DNA of 64,000 bases from Amorphophallus konjac (lineage: Eukaryota; Streptophyta; Magnoliopsida; Alismatales; Araceae). Positions 44,931-56,340 of this stretch are shown piece after piece. The DNA lies in assembly GCA_022559845.1 (NCBI GenBank), contig CM040125.1, forward strand, positions 287,170,200 through 287,234,199, in the 5' to 3' direction. The notes under the pieces were generated by a model. The model had not been told where the DNA came from. It searched no databases and saw only the letters and a program-made list of their open reading frames with translations. Numbering within the stretch: position 1 is the stretch's first letter; each line of letters opens with the position of its first letter. Made by a program: the position numbers and the translations under genes.

Positions 44931-47317
44931 TGATGGAGGCATCATCCACAACTCCCTTTGGCTAGGGTCTTCTTCACACTCCGGCATCGTTTGAGTTCGG
45001 TCCTCTCTCTATAAAGGCCCAATTATCCCTTTTGTGCTATCTTATTGAGTCATTTGATGTAATTTTCATTTTATTTGAGTCATGTCCCTAGGTCTTGAAT
45101 TTATTTTCCTAAGTTTGAGTGTCATTAGATTATGTAATGTGCTATTGGGCCCAATTCTTCGGGCTTGGCCCATGAGCCCCCCTACCCCCTCGGTTATTTG
45201 TTATTGAGTCTTTTGTAAGGGACTTATTGTAAAATACAGGTTTCCTATATATAGGGCCCCATTTCTTTCATTTGGAGGTAATGAATGATTCAATACAAAA
45301 GATTTCCATTTGAGTATTCAAATCTAGTTCTAGTGGAGTGAATCCTATAGTTGGGTGAGAAGGCCTAGGGGAGTGATTCCCCACCCCACCTCTCTCTCTA
45401 TCCCTCTTTCTCTCTCCTCCACTATGGGGTTCGCCCCTTTCTCTCTCTCCTCCTCCTCCCTCCCAACTTCCAACCCCCACCTACCCCATTAAAGGCCCTC
45501 CACTTCCCATAGCTGCCATTACTCCACCCCCATAGTCCCAAGGTAGAATCTCTCCCATTCCAACACTATCTTCTCTATTCCCGCACAATCTTCCACATTC
45601 CAACACAATCACCCCCTTCCCTACACAATCTCTCAACTTCCAAGGCCATTTCAAATTTGAAATCCCTTCCCTCCAAGCTTTGGCCGCCCCTCCCTCTATC
45701 TCCTTTAGCCTAGGTCGCCCCCACCTCCCTCCATTCTTCTCCCCCCTTGCAATCCCCATCCCCCTTACCTCCAGCTGAAGCCTGCGCCCTCCCCCTCTTC
45801 CTCTATCTTCCCTCCACCATTAGACCCCCTCCACACCTCCCACAACCCCCCCTCTCACCCTTCATCCACCTCCCCTTTACCACATACCCCATTCTCCTTC
45901 TTCTTTCTAGGCATTGGAAGCTGTCCCTAGGTTGCTGCTTGCAGTCCAGAAGTTGCAGGTGAACCAGCAACTTGCAGTGGCCACCACGACTTCCTCCGGA
46001 TGAGTTTGAAAACTCAAGAGCCACCGTTGGAAGCGTCTACCGGTCTCCTTTGCAACGGCAGTGGTTTTGTCTTCATCCGATCTGTGTGCTACTCAGGAGC
46101 TCCGTTCTCCCACGACTGCGCATAGCTGTCCCTGTTGAGTACCAGAACCGGATTTGAAGCTCTACCACGACGAACCTCGGAGAAATCAGCCCACAATCCC
46201 TTCAACAGAGTTCTTCTCCTTCCTGTCTACTTTCCGAATCAAGAAGCGGAATCCCGTTCGGCATCCGGTAGCAGAAGTTATCATTTTTCTCCCTCAGCTC
46301 CATCGTCCTGCTACCCACAGTCTGCATCGACTAGTCGCCATTGTTCTGAATCCTCTAGTCTTCTCCAACATCGGTTGGCTTCCCCGTCAGTTTTTCTGCG
46401 AAGAGGACTTGTCCACGATTCCAATGACTCCAACGGCGCTTGATACCGAGGTTGGGAGCTTCCGGGGCGTTCTCTGTAATCTGCTATTAGAAGTCTGCAA
46501 CTGCAGGTACGAGAATCTGAAGCTCTGTTCAAACCTCCATCCCGGTCAGTAGCGACTCCAGAAGAAATTAAAGAAATTCTGAGGCATTCCCTTCCTAGCT
46601 AGAAAGAGTTCCCCACTAGTCTCGCCCTCGGAAAAATTCCTGATCGAGTTCTGCAGCTTCAACACCATCTGTTAGTCCCCTATTGCAGAGGGCAGATAGA
46701 TTTGGCATCACCACTTCTATATCGTTTTAGCCCTAGTTTTCCCCACCCCGCTTGGCCGGCTGAAGGCCCCTCCCTGTGCGGAGGTAGTTTTGATTGTAAT
46801 CCATTAACCCACATCCCAAGATCCCCCTCCTGCGAGAGGTGTAGTATTGTACTCATTTGGGCAGGTCAAGCTACCCCGGCGCGGCGTGTGGGGATCCACC
46901 TGCCTCCCCGCTCGCCCTCGTCTCCGACCGGGACCTGGTTTCTTAAAACCGATCGACTAAGTGCTCTAAACCCTTTCTAATTGTGCTTGTCTTTCAATAT
47001 TAGTTCTTAGTTCCGCTGGCCGTGAGAGGGAGAGCTCGGTCCTCTGGCCCCGTTATCTTGAGTGATCACCGTGGTGAAGAGAGGAACCCGTGTCTTTGGC
47101 ACTTTGTCGGCCCCATTGAATTGAGCATCCACTTCCATTGGGAATCAAACATTGGTCTTGCTGGCCCTCTACCAGCAAGGGTCCAACCCCACATCCTCCA
47201 CTTGGCATTGCCAAGTCACCCCGGGCTTGGGTGAGTGTCGATAGAGCGGTGGCCCAATTCGGCCCATTTGAATGCGATTGTGCTTGCTTGCATTAGGTCC
47301 GAGGTTGTGTCACATCA
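44931..47317 (+). repeat. Element C 5' LTR
   Basis: TGATGGAGGCATCA to CACATCA. Contains 259 bp (about 45548-45810, pyrimidine-rich) that the 3' LTR lacks. Parts match element A LTRs (TATA context, CTGGCCCTCTACCAGCAAGG near 47160, the last 100 bases). Confidence 0.95.
45246..45253 (+). promoter_or_regulatory. TATA box of element C 5' LTR
   Basis: TATATATA in the context CCTATATATAGG, as in element A; the 3' LTR copy is at 52812-52819. Confidence 0.6.
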
Positions 47318-47319
47318 AT

Positions 47320-47331
47320 TGGTATCAGAGC
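47320..47331 (+). promoter_or_regulatory. Primer binding site of element C (initiator tRNA-Met)
   Basis: TGGTATCAGAGC two bases after the 5' LTR end. Confidence 0.93.
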
Positions 47332-47412
47332 AAGTCATTGACTTGTCTCTATCAAGTCTAAGTCTTAGGACCTTTGCATTGTGTGTCCAACTCCATTTGT
47401 CCCTTGTCTTGC

Positions 47413-48780
47413 ATGTCCACCCGTAGTGGTGCTAGTTACCGACCCGATCCTTCATCTTCAAATCCACCAATGGATCCCAATCCTCAACTCAACCAAGATG
47501 CTCCTAGGGAGGAACCCCAAGGCCAAATAAATAAGGTAGATGCTGCCCTTACCAACATTCTTGCCCAACTTGAGTCCCTTTCCACTTGAATTGCTCGGCT
47601 AGAAGAGCATGAGTTCCACCCAAGGAACAATGAACCTAGAGTCCACCCTCCACATGTTGAACCTCATAGGGAAGACCCTCATCCAAGGAATAATGAACCA
47701 AGAGTCCATCCACCACATGGTGAGCTACATAGGAATGAGTTCCACCCAAGGAACAATGACCCAAGAGTCCACCCTCCCCATGTTGAGCCTCATAGGGATG
47801 AGTTCCACCCAAGGAATAATGGACCAAGAGCCCATCACGCACATGCTGAAATTTATAGGGAGGACTTGGACCTTGACCCCTACCATGACTATGAGAGGCC
47901 TCGCCACCATCACATTCATGAAAGGCGTCCATGGGACGACCCGGATGACCCTCTCTTAAGGATGATTAAAGTAGAGGCCCCAAACTTTGATGGTTCCCAT
48001 GAACCAAGTGTCTACTTAGAGTGGGAGACCGCCATGGACCAATACTTTGAATGGTACCCTATGACCGACCAAAGAAGGGTAAGATTGGCCAAAATGCATC
48101 TTACTAAATTAGCCAAAACTTATTGGCTAAACCAAGAGGGTCTAAGAAGGATTAGGCGGGAAGAGCCTATTGATACTTGGGAGGGTATGAAGAACCAACT
48201 TAGGAACAAATACCTTCCCCAATCCTACCATCAAATGCTCTTAGATGAATGGCAAAGCCTCACCCAAGAAGGGAAGACCGTGGTTGAATACATTGAGAAG
48301 TTTGACTCCTATCTTTTGAAGTGTGGAGTTCATGAGGACCTGGCCGTTACCTTGTCCCGCTTTAGGAATGGGCTTCAAAGTCACATCAAAAGAGATATTT
48401 TTATGAGAGATGTTGATAACCTTGAGATAGCTTATCAAATAGCTAGGGATGTAGAAAGATTCTCTAGGATCCCTCGATTTGCTACTCCCCGACCGGTCGA
48501 TCCCAAAAACATGGGACCACGGCCCATTCCGGCCACTCCCATGAAAGCCCATAATCCAAGTGGGAACACCCCATTAAGGCCTTACAACCCTCCTCCCACC
48601 ATCACTCCAAAAAAACCCACCCCTAGTCACCCCCTCCCACGGAGGGAAGACATTCCCAAAGGTCCAAATGTAGGAACTACTTCGGGTAGCGGGCGTCAAC
48701 AATGCTTTAGGTGTCAAGGGTTGGGCCACTTTGCGGGGTAATGTCCATCCAAGGGATTATCTAGCTTACTTATTGAGGAA
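47413..48780 (+). pseudogene. gag: Element C gag
   Basis: Frame 1 from ATG 47413 (MSTRSGAS), homologous to the A start. Residues about 67-150 are four 21-residue repeats. The gag core follows: FDGSHEPSVYLEWETAMDQY, LAKTYWLNQEGLRRIRREEP, DEWQSLTQEGKTVVEYIEKF. A Pro-rich linker leads to the CCHC knuckle (CFRCQGLGHFAG, then stop, then CPSKG). Stops: TGA 47587-47589 and TAA 48739-48741; the latter sits directly before the last Cys of the knuckle. Gag forms the virus-like particle and the knuckle binds genomic RNA. Without readthrough the protein ends before the fourth zinc ligand. Confidence 0.92.
47611..47862 (+). repeat. Four tandem 63-bp repeats within element C gag
   Basis: Each unit encodes 21 residues like EFHPRNNEPRVHPPHVEPHR, rich in His, Pro, Arg and Asn. 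The units differ at both nucleotide and protein level but keep the frame. Length and phase were checked codon by codon. Confidence 0.93.
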
Positions 48781-49480
48781 GAAGCTCCACCCCAAAAGGA
48801 ACTTGAAGATGTCATTGAGGACCATGAAGCCTCACTATATTGGGAAGAGAAGTATGAAGCCCAATACCTAGAATCGGGTCTAGGTCACACCACTCCATCT
48901 ACCAACTCTCATCTAGGAGTAATTAGATGCACCCTCACAAAACCCCAAGAAGAAGATTGGCGTCGAACTTCAATCTTTCACACCTTTGTCAAAATAGGGA
49001 GCCATGTAAGGAAAGTGATCTTGGATAGTGGGAGTTGTATCAATGCCGTATCACCTGATACCGTCAAGCTTCTTGGGCTAGCCATCACCCCTCACCCAAG
49101 TCCATACCGGGTCTCATGGATCAACAACAACTCCATCCCGGTCAACACTCAATGTCTTGTGCCCCTCACCTTCTCTTCATACCATGGTCAAATATGGTGT
49201 GACATCATTCCCATGGAAGTAGGTAGCATCCTACTAGGAAGACCTTGGCTTTATGATGTAGATGCCACCATCTTGGGTAGGAGCAACAAATGCACCTTTG
49301 AACATGAGGGTAAGACTATCCGTCTTAACCCCTCCCCACCTCGTCCCATGACCAAGAGAGACACTCCCCCTCAAGGACAACACCCCACCACCATACAAGC
49401 CTCGGGGAACCCCACCCCTCCAACCCCATCCCTCACCCAAACTCCCAAACAAAGTGGGACCTCAGGGTTGGCCAAGGGTC
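48781..49480 (+). pseudogene. pol: Element C protease (retropepsin)
   Basis: Same frame as gag, no stop. Active-site motif [13 protein letters not shown], followed by [13 protein letters not shown], flap-side residues and [13 protein letters not shown], the conserved G-R-P-W segment. The aspartic protease cuts the gag-pol polyprotein. The domain looks complete; a Pro/Thr-rich linker (about 49330-49460) leads to RT. Confidence 0.88.
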
Positions 49481-50945
49481 TTCATCTCATCACTAGGAAA
49501 GAACTTGAAGAGGAGATAGTTCAAGGAGTACCACTATGTGCGGTGGTCATTTGCCTAGGAGAGCCCACTCCCACCAATCCACATCCCATAGAAATCCAAC
49601 AACTCCTAGAAGAATTCCATGATGTGTTCCCAATGGAGCTCCCGGACCAACTCCCTCCCATGCGTGATGTGCAACACGCAATTGATCTAGTCCCGGGGGC
49701 CACTCTCCCAAACCTTCCTCATTATCGCCTCAATCCCACGAAACATGCCAAACTTCGGAGGCAAATAGAGGAACTCATTAGGAAGGGCTTCATTCGCATT
49801 AGTACAAGTCCATGTGTCGTCCCGGCCCTTCTAACTCCCAAGAAAGATGGGTCTTGGCGGATGTGTGTGGATAGCCGGGCTATTAATAAAATCACCGTCA
49901 AGTATAGGCTCCCCATCCCTAGGCTTGATGACATGCTTGATATGTTAGCGTGAGCCACCATTTTCTCCAAAATTGACCTTAAGAGTGGCTATCACCAAGT
50001 TAGGATAAGGCCCGGGGATGAGTGGAAAACGGCTTTCAAAACCAAAGATGGTCTCTTTGAATGGTTAGTCATGCCTTTTGGGCTTTCAAATGCCCCAAGT
50101 ACCTTCATGCGTCTTATGACGGAGGCCCTTAGACCTTTCATTGGGATCTTTCTAGTGGTCTACTTTGATGACATACTCATCTATAGTCAAACCCAAGAGG
50201 CCCACCTTGACCACCTTAGGCAAGTTTGTACCGTCCTCCGACAAGAAAGCCTATTTGCCAACTTAGGAAAGTGCCACTTCATGACCACATCCATCACCTT
50301 CCTAGGATTTGTGGTGTCTACCAAGGGTGTCTCCATGGATCCCGACAAGGTCAAAGCTATTCTTGATTGGTCGGAACCCCACACTCTTCATGAGGTCTGA
50401 AGTTTCCATGGATTGGCAACATTCTATAGGAGGTTCATTCGTGGATTTAGCACTATCACCGGCCCAATCACCGATTGTCTCAAGAAGGGAACTTTTGTGT
50501 GGACCAAATCCGCCTCTAAAGCCTTCCAAGAACTTAAGGAGAAGTTGACCCAAGCTCCGATCCTATGCCTTCCCGATTTCTCTAAAGTCTTTGAAGTCAC
50601 ATGTGATGCATCCGGGATAGGAATAGGAATAAGAGGGATCCTTAGTCAAGAGGGACACCCGGTAGCCTTCTTTAGTGAGAAGCTATGTGATGCTAGGACT
50701 AGATACTCCACTTATGACAAGGAGTTCTATGCCATGGTGCAGTCCCTCCGACATTGGAGGCACTACTTGTTGCCCAAAGAATTTGTCATCTTTTCTGACC
50801 ATGAGGCCCTCAAATACCTCAACTCCCAACAAAAGCTAAATGCCCGACATGCCCGATGGGTTGAGTTCATCCAATCCTACACTTTTGTCATCAAACACAA
50901 AGCTGGGAGTGAGAATCGAGTGGCGGATGCTCTTAGTAGGAAAGT
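49481..50945 (+). pseudogene. pol: Element C reverse transcriptase and RNase H
   Basis: RT motifs in order: [61 protein letters not shown] (catalytic box) and [10 protein letters not shown]. RNase [33 protein letters not shown] and VADALSRK, with the expected acidic residues. Stops: TGA 49951-49953 where Gly is expected before ATIFSKID, and TGA 50398-50400 where Arg is expected before SFHGLATFYRRF. Apart from these the domain is complete. It is the enzyme that A and B lack. Confidence 0.93.
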
Positions 50946-52559
50946 TTCCTTGTTATCCACTATCCAAGTGGAAGTGAGCGGATTTGATAGGATCAAGGAT
51001 GAGTACCCTAGTTGCCCCGACTTTGGGCACATCTATACCACCTTGACCACCCATTCTAGCAAGGAACATGAGAGATTTGTCTTAGAGGATGGGTTCCTCT
51101 TCAAAGGACCAAAGCTTTACATCCCACGGACCTCACTCCGCGACTTCTTGATTTGGGAATTACATGCGGGAGGGCTAGTTGGTCATTTTGGAGTCCACAA
51201 AACCATTGCCCTAGTTGAGGGGCAGTTTCATTGGCCAAGTCTCAAGAGAGATGTAGGCAAGATAGTGGGTCAATGCCGCACATGTGCTTCGGCCAAACAG
51301 GTGAAGCAAAATACTGGCTTATATACCCCACTCCCCATCCCCGACCGTCCATGGCAAGACTTGAGCATGGACTTTGTGCTAGGATTACCCAAGACTCAAA
51401 AAAAGCATGACTCCATCTATGTGGTGGTTGATAGATTTCCAAAATGGCCCATTTCATCCCATGCTCCAAAACCTCCGATGCCTCCCATGTGGCCCGATTG
51501 TTCTTTGATGAGGTTGTCCGTCTCCACGGGCTACCTAAGACTATAGTCTCCGATAGGGATGTCAAATTCACTAGCTACTTTTGGAAAACTCTTTGGCACA
51601 TGATGGGTACCCTCCTCAAATTCTCCACTGCCTACCACCCCCAAACGGATGGCCAAACAGAAGTTGTCAATCAGAGTCTAGGGAACCTCCTTAGGTGTCT
51701 TGTTGAGGATCACCCCAGAAATTGGGATCTCATCTTACCCCAGGCCGAATTTGCATATAACAACTCCATCAATAAGTCCATAGGGATGAGTCCATTTGAA
51801 GCCGTGCATAGATACAAACCAAGAAAGCCTTCCGATCTCATTCCCCTCCCCCAGCATGCTAGAGTGTCCATTGCAGCTGAGTCTTTTGCACAACATATTA
51901 GAGAATTGCATGAAGAAATTCGCAAGCACATCAGCAAAAAGAATGAGGCTTATAAAAGGTTGGCCGACTCTCATCGGCGTCATCAAGAATTCCATGTGGG
52001 TGACTTTGCGATGATAAGGACGGAGAGGCTCTCCCCGGGAGCCAACTCTAAACTGAGGCCACGTGGGGCTGGTCCCTTCCAGATCTTGAGGCGCATTGGT
52101 GCAAATGCCTACGAGTTAGATCTCCCTGAGGAGTATGGAATAAGTCCCACATTCAATGTCGCCGACCTAGTGCCATATAAGGGACCCACGGTGGTACCTA
52201 GTGAGGAGATTGAGCCTACTTCTTCCATTGAGAGAGCACCCACCCGTGAGGAGAGGCCACCAACCAAAAGAGCCCAGCGTGAACAAATTGAACAAATATT
52301 GGATGTACAAGTCACTACCACTCGGAGCAAGGTATATGAGTGCTATCTTGTCAGGTGGAAGGATCGACCTCCTTTGGAGGATTCTTGGGTGAGTTGGCAG
52401 GATCTCCAGCGGTTGGATCCAGACCTCCTCGAGCAGTACCACAGCCGGATGGACCCCTACTCGACGGAGTCGAGCTCTTCACAGCCCAGGGGATTTGATG
52501 GAGGCATCATCCACAACTCCCTTTGGCTAGGGTCTTCTTCACACTCCGGCATCGTTTGA
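50946..52559 (+). pseudogene. pol: Element C integrase with chromodomain-like C-terminus
   Basis: Zinc finger: HAGGLVGHFGVHKT with CRTCASAK. Core: LSMDFVLGLPKT, IVSDRDVKF and DGQTEVVNQ, the DDE triad. The C-terminal domain has HRRHQEFHVGDF and RPRGAGPFQILRRIGANAYE. At the end a chromodomain-like segment has VYECYLVRWKDRP, DSWVSWQDLQRLDP and LLEQYH. A one-base deletion in a run of T near 51437 shifts the frame between the first and second catalytic Asp. The frame runs 64 bases into the 3' LTR. The chromodomain places C among chromoviruses; I cannot fix the clade by eye. Confidence 0.92.
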
Positions 52560-54623
52560 GTTCGGGCCTCTCTCTATAAAGGCCCAATTATCCCTTTTGT
52601 GCTATCTTCTTGAGTCATTCGATGTAATTTTCATTTTATTTGAGTCATGTCCCTAGGTCTTGCATTTATTTTCCTAAGTTTGAGTGTCATTAGATTGTGT
52701 AATGTGCTATTGGGCCCAATTCTTCGGGCTTGGCCCATGAGCCCCCCCTATCCTTTCGGTTATTTGTTATTGAGTCTTTTGTAAGGGACTTATTGTAAAA
52801 TATGGGTTTCCTATATATAGGGCCCCATTTCCTTTATTTGGAGGTAATGAATGATTCAATACAAAAGATTTCCATTTGAGTATTCAAATCTAGTTCTAGT
52901 GGAGTGAATCCTATAGTTGGGTGAGAAGCCCTAGGGGAGTGATTCCCCACCCCACCTCTCTCTCTATCCCTCTTTCTCTCTCCTCCACTATGGGGTTCGC
53001 CCCTTTCTCTCTCTCCTCCTCCTCCCTCCCAACTTCCAACCCCCACCTACCCCATTAAAGGCTCTCCACCTCCCATAGCTGCCATTACTCCACCCCCATA
53101 GTCCCAAGGTAGACCCCCTCCACCATTAGACCCCCTCCACACCTCCCACAACCCCCCCTCTCACCCTTCATCCAGCTCCCCTTCACCACATACCCCATTC
53201 TCCTTCTTCTTTCTAGGCATTGGAAGCTATCCCTAGGTTGCTGCTTGCAGTCCAGAAGGTGCGGGTTAACCAGCAACTTGCAGGTTCCACCATGACTTCC
53301 TCCGGACGAGTTTGAAGACTCAAGTGCCACCGTTGGAAGCGTCTACCGGTCTCCTTCGCAACGGCAGTGGTTTCGTCTTCATCCGATCTGTGTGCTGCTT
53401 AGGAGCTCCGTTCTCCCACGACTGCGCATAGCTGTCCCTGCTGAGTACCAGAACCAGATTAGAAGCTCTGCCACAACGAACCTCGGAGGAATCAGCCCAA
53501 AACCTATTCAACAAAGTTCTTCTCCTTCCTGTCTACTTTCATAATCAAGAAGCGGAATCCCGTTCGACATCCGGTAGCAGAAGTTATCATTTTTCTCCCT
53601 CAGCTCCGTCATCCTGCTACCCACAGTCTGCATCGACCAGTCACCATTGTTCTGCATCCCCTAGTCTTTTCCGACATCGGTTGGCTTCTCCGTCAGTTTT
53701 TCTACGAAGAGGACTCGTCCACGATTCCAACGACTCTGACGGCGCTTGATTCCGAGGTCGGGAGCTGCCGGGGCGTTCTCTGCAATCTGCTGTTAGAAGT
53801 CTACAACTACAGCTCTGAGAATCTGATGCTCTATTCAAACCTCAATCCCGGTCAGTAGCGGATCCAGAAGAAATTAAAGAAATTCTGAGGCATTCCCTTC
53901 GCAGCTACGAAGAGTTCCCCACTAGTCTCGCCCTCGGCAAAATTCCTGATCGAGTTCTGCAGCTTCAACACCATCTGTCAGTCCCCTATTGCAGAGGGTA
54001 GACAGATTTGGCATCACCACTTCTATATCGTTTTAGCCCTAGTTTTCCCCACCCCGCTTGGCCGGCTGAAGGCCCCTCCCTGTGCGGAGGTAGTTTTGAT
54101 TGTAATCCATTAACCCCCATCCCAAGATCCCCCTCCTGCGAGAGGTGTAGTATTGTACTCATTTGGGCAGGTCAAGCTACCCTGGCGCGGCGTGTGGAGA
54201 TCCACCCGCCTCCCCGCTCGCCCTCGTCTCCGACCGGGACCGGTTTCTTCAAACAGGTCGAGTAAGTGCTCTTAAACCCTTGCTCATTGTGCTTGTCTTT
54301 CAATATTAGTTCTTAGTTCCGCTGGCCGTGAGAGGGAGAGCTCGGTCCTCAAGCCTCGTTGTCTTGAGTGATCACCGTGGTGAAGAGAGGAACCCGTGCC
54401 TGTGGCACTTTGTCGGCCCCATTGAATTGAGCATCCACTTCCATTGGGAATCAAACATTGGTCTTGCTGGCCCTCTACCAGCAAGGGTCCAACCCCACAT
54501 CCTCCACTTGGCATTGCCAAGTCACCCCGGGCTTGGGTGAGTGTCGATAGAGCGGTGGCCCAATTCGTCCCATTTGAATGTGATTGTGCTTGCTTGCATT
54601 AGGTCCGAGGTTGTGTCACATCA
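52496..54623 (+). repeat. Element C 3' LTR
   Basis: TGATGGAGGCATCA to CACATCA, followed by GAGAC. Preceded by the purine stretch AGGGGATT. Lacks the 259 bp present in the 5' LTR. Confidence 0.95.
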
Positions 54624-54628
54624 GAGAC

Positions 54629-54968
54629 CTAGTGGAAGGGAAGGAGTAGGGGACTCTTGCCCCTGGGATGAGGATGGAGACAGGGTAGCATAATCTTCCA
54701 CTGAAATCTCCGTTTCGAATTTGACGTTTTTTTTTTGGAGATCAGCAGAGACTACACAGTAAGATGGAGGAGGCGAGAGCTGCATAGGAAATAGCTCGGG
54801 GAAGATACAGTCAAAGAAGGGATCGGAAGATGAGAACCACATCTCGTGGAGTTGGGCGTTGGGAGGAGGAGGAGTAAATAGAGTGGATAGATCAATGGGC
54901 GGGCAATGCCCGCAAGCATAAGGAATAAATAGAATTTCGGGCGGATCAACGAAGGATGGATTTACCAT
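54629..54968 (-). pseudogene. Element E protease-RT spacer, upstream part
   Basis: Minus strand frame with Pro/Ser-rich sequence (MVNPSFVDPPEI..., SPTPSLPLG) that runs up to the C insertion site and continues in phase at 44925. Function unknown; it probably forms part of the polyprotein. Confidence 0.6.
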
Positions 54969-55490
54969 GATAGGAGGAAGACGGGGTAAAAAATCCCATT
55001 GCTAGAGGAGAGATTGAAAGCTGGAGGGAGACCAAGAAAAGACAATCGGCGAGCTCCCCTCCTCCCGTGGATCATCGACTGGCCGCTTCTTCGGCCTCCA
55101 TTACACGAGCCGAGCCTCTTGCTTCTTCTGGTTGTCTTCTTCATGAAACAACCCCTGAAGGGCTTGACCATAATCAAGCATATCATCTTCTGGCCTCTTC
55201 AGTGCTGGCGGTGGACTGGCAATCGGACATACTGTATTTCTCCCTGACGGAGCTGGCTGCAGAGCTAATGTGCCGGGCTAGAGAGGCCCTCGAACAAAGT
55301 GTTGACGGTAGTCCCAAGTGAGTGGCCCAGAATCACCCATCATAGATAATGCAGTTTCTTTATAGCCAAGACCTCTCCTGCCCATCTTTCTTCCCTTGGG
55401 TATGGGATTGGTCATTCCTTGTAATTGTGCACCGAGGCCTCTTTTCGGTTGGTAGCCCAGTTTCAGTATAATGTTCCAGCCTTTTGAGTC
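54969..55490 (-). pseudogene. Element E G-patch-like segment after protease
   Basis: Minus strand, directly after the protease and a TGA near 55489. Contains LKLGYQPKRGLGAQLQG and MTNPIPKGR, a glycine-patterned stretch like a G-patch. G-patch domains bind nucleic acid and occur after the protease in some retroviruses. The rest up to 54969 is variable. Confidence 0.5.
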
Positions 55491-56340
55491 TCAGATCTGG
55501 GGCTTCATCTTGATGTTAACTGGAGTAGTGATGGGCCTAGGAGGTGTATAAGCCCAAGGGAAGTTCAAATCCAGCACTGATATGACGGGTCGGCTGCTTG
55601 GCCAGAGTGTAGGAAGAATCTGTTCTGAAATGACCTTAACCGATTGAACCGTGGACAAGCTCTTGACTTTGACGACCCTCCCTTGGAAAGGGAATTTGAC
55701 GCACTGATGTGTGGTGGAGGGTACGGCACCGAGTGTATCAATCCATGGACGACCCAAGATCGCCTTAAACATGGGGTCAATGTCCAGCACATAGAACTCC
55801 ACGGGCATAGTAAGGGGCCCGAGCTCCGCTTGAATAGTCACTACCCCGTGACATGCTCTCCTTGAGTTGTCATATGCTGCTATAGTGGTGGGGGTAGGTC
55901 GTAACAATTCTTCAGATATATTGCAAGCTCGGAGAGTACTAAGTGGGCATACATTAATTAAAGCCCCTGTGTCAACCAGTGCTGCCTTAATGCTGACCTT
56001 ATTCAGAATAATTGTAATGCAGAGCAGCATCTGTCGAGCTTTTGGAGGTGCTAGCTCGGTTTCTGAGAATGTAATTGCCGGCCCTTTAGAAATAGTTGCT
56101 AGTGCTGTTGGTAAGCTGTCAACTGCCATGTCCTCGCTAACCATCACCTTTTGTAAGAAATTCCTGAGAGCATCTTGATGAAGGGTGGACCTCTTGATAA
56201 GCTCCAGAACTGATATTTTGGCGGGCACTCGGTCCAGATGATGTACTAAGTCATACTGAGTTCCTGGTAGAGGTTCGGCTTCTTCTTGCTCGGCCGTTGG
56301 CTGAGAGGACTAGGGATTGGAGGTGGTGGGGTAATTCTGA
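55491..56340 (-). pseudogene. pol: Element E protease
   Basis: Minus strand frame with ALVDTGALINVCPLSTL (active-site DTG), then PVEFYVLDIDPMFKAILGRP and WIDTLGAVPSTTHQ. The preceding AKISVLELIKRSTLHQDAL and NYALRSGKLFH are typical of Tat elements upstream of protease. One in-frame stop (near 56310) lies between this and the upstream Pro-rich part. The retropepsin domain itself looks intact. Confidence 0.85.

Larger units (their letters stand above)
44931..54623 (+). mobile_element. Element C: Ty3/gypsy chromovirus with full gag-pol
   Basis: A 9.7 kb element flanked by the exact 5-bp duplication GAGAC (44926-44930 and 54624-54628). LTRs of 2387 and 2128 bp; primer site at 47320. The interior encodes gag with a CCHC knuckle, protease, RT, RNase H and integrase with a chromodomain-like end, nearly all in frame 1 but broken by at least four stops and one frameshift. 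It is the likely kind of element that mobilised A. Confidence 0.95.

Noticed and set aside
48739..48741. Programmed stop readthrough between gag and pol in C
   Set aside because: Other stops and a frameshift occur in the same element, and the stop lies within the zinc knuckle and not after it; mutation is simpler.
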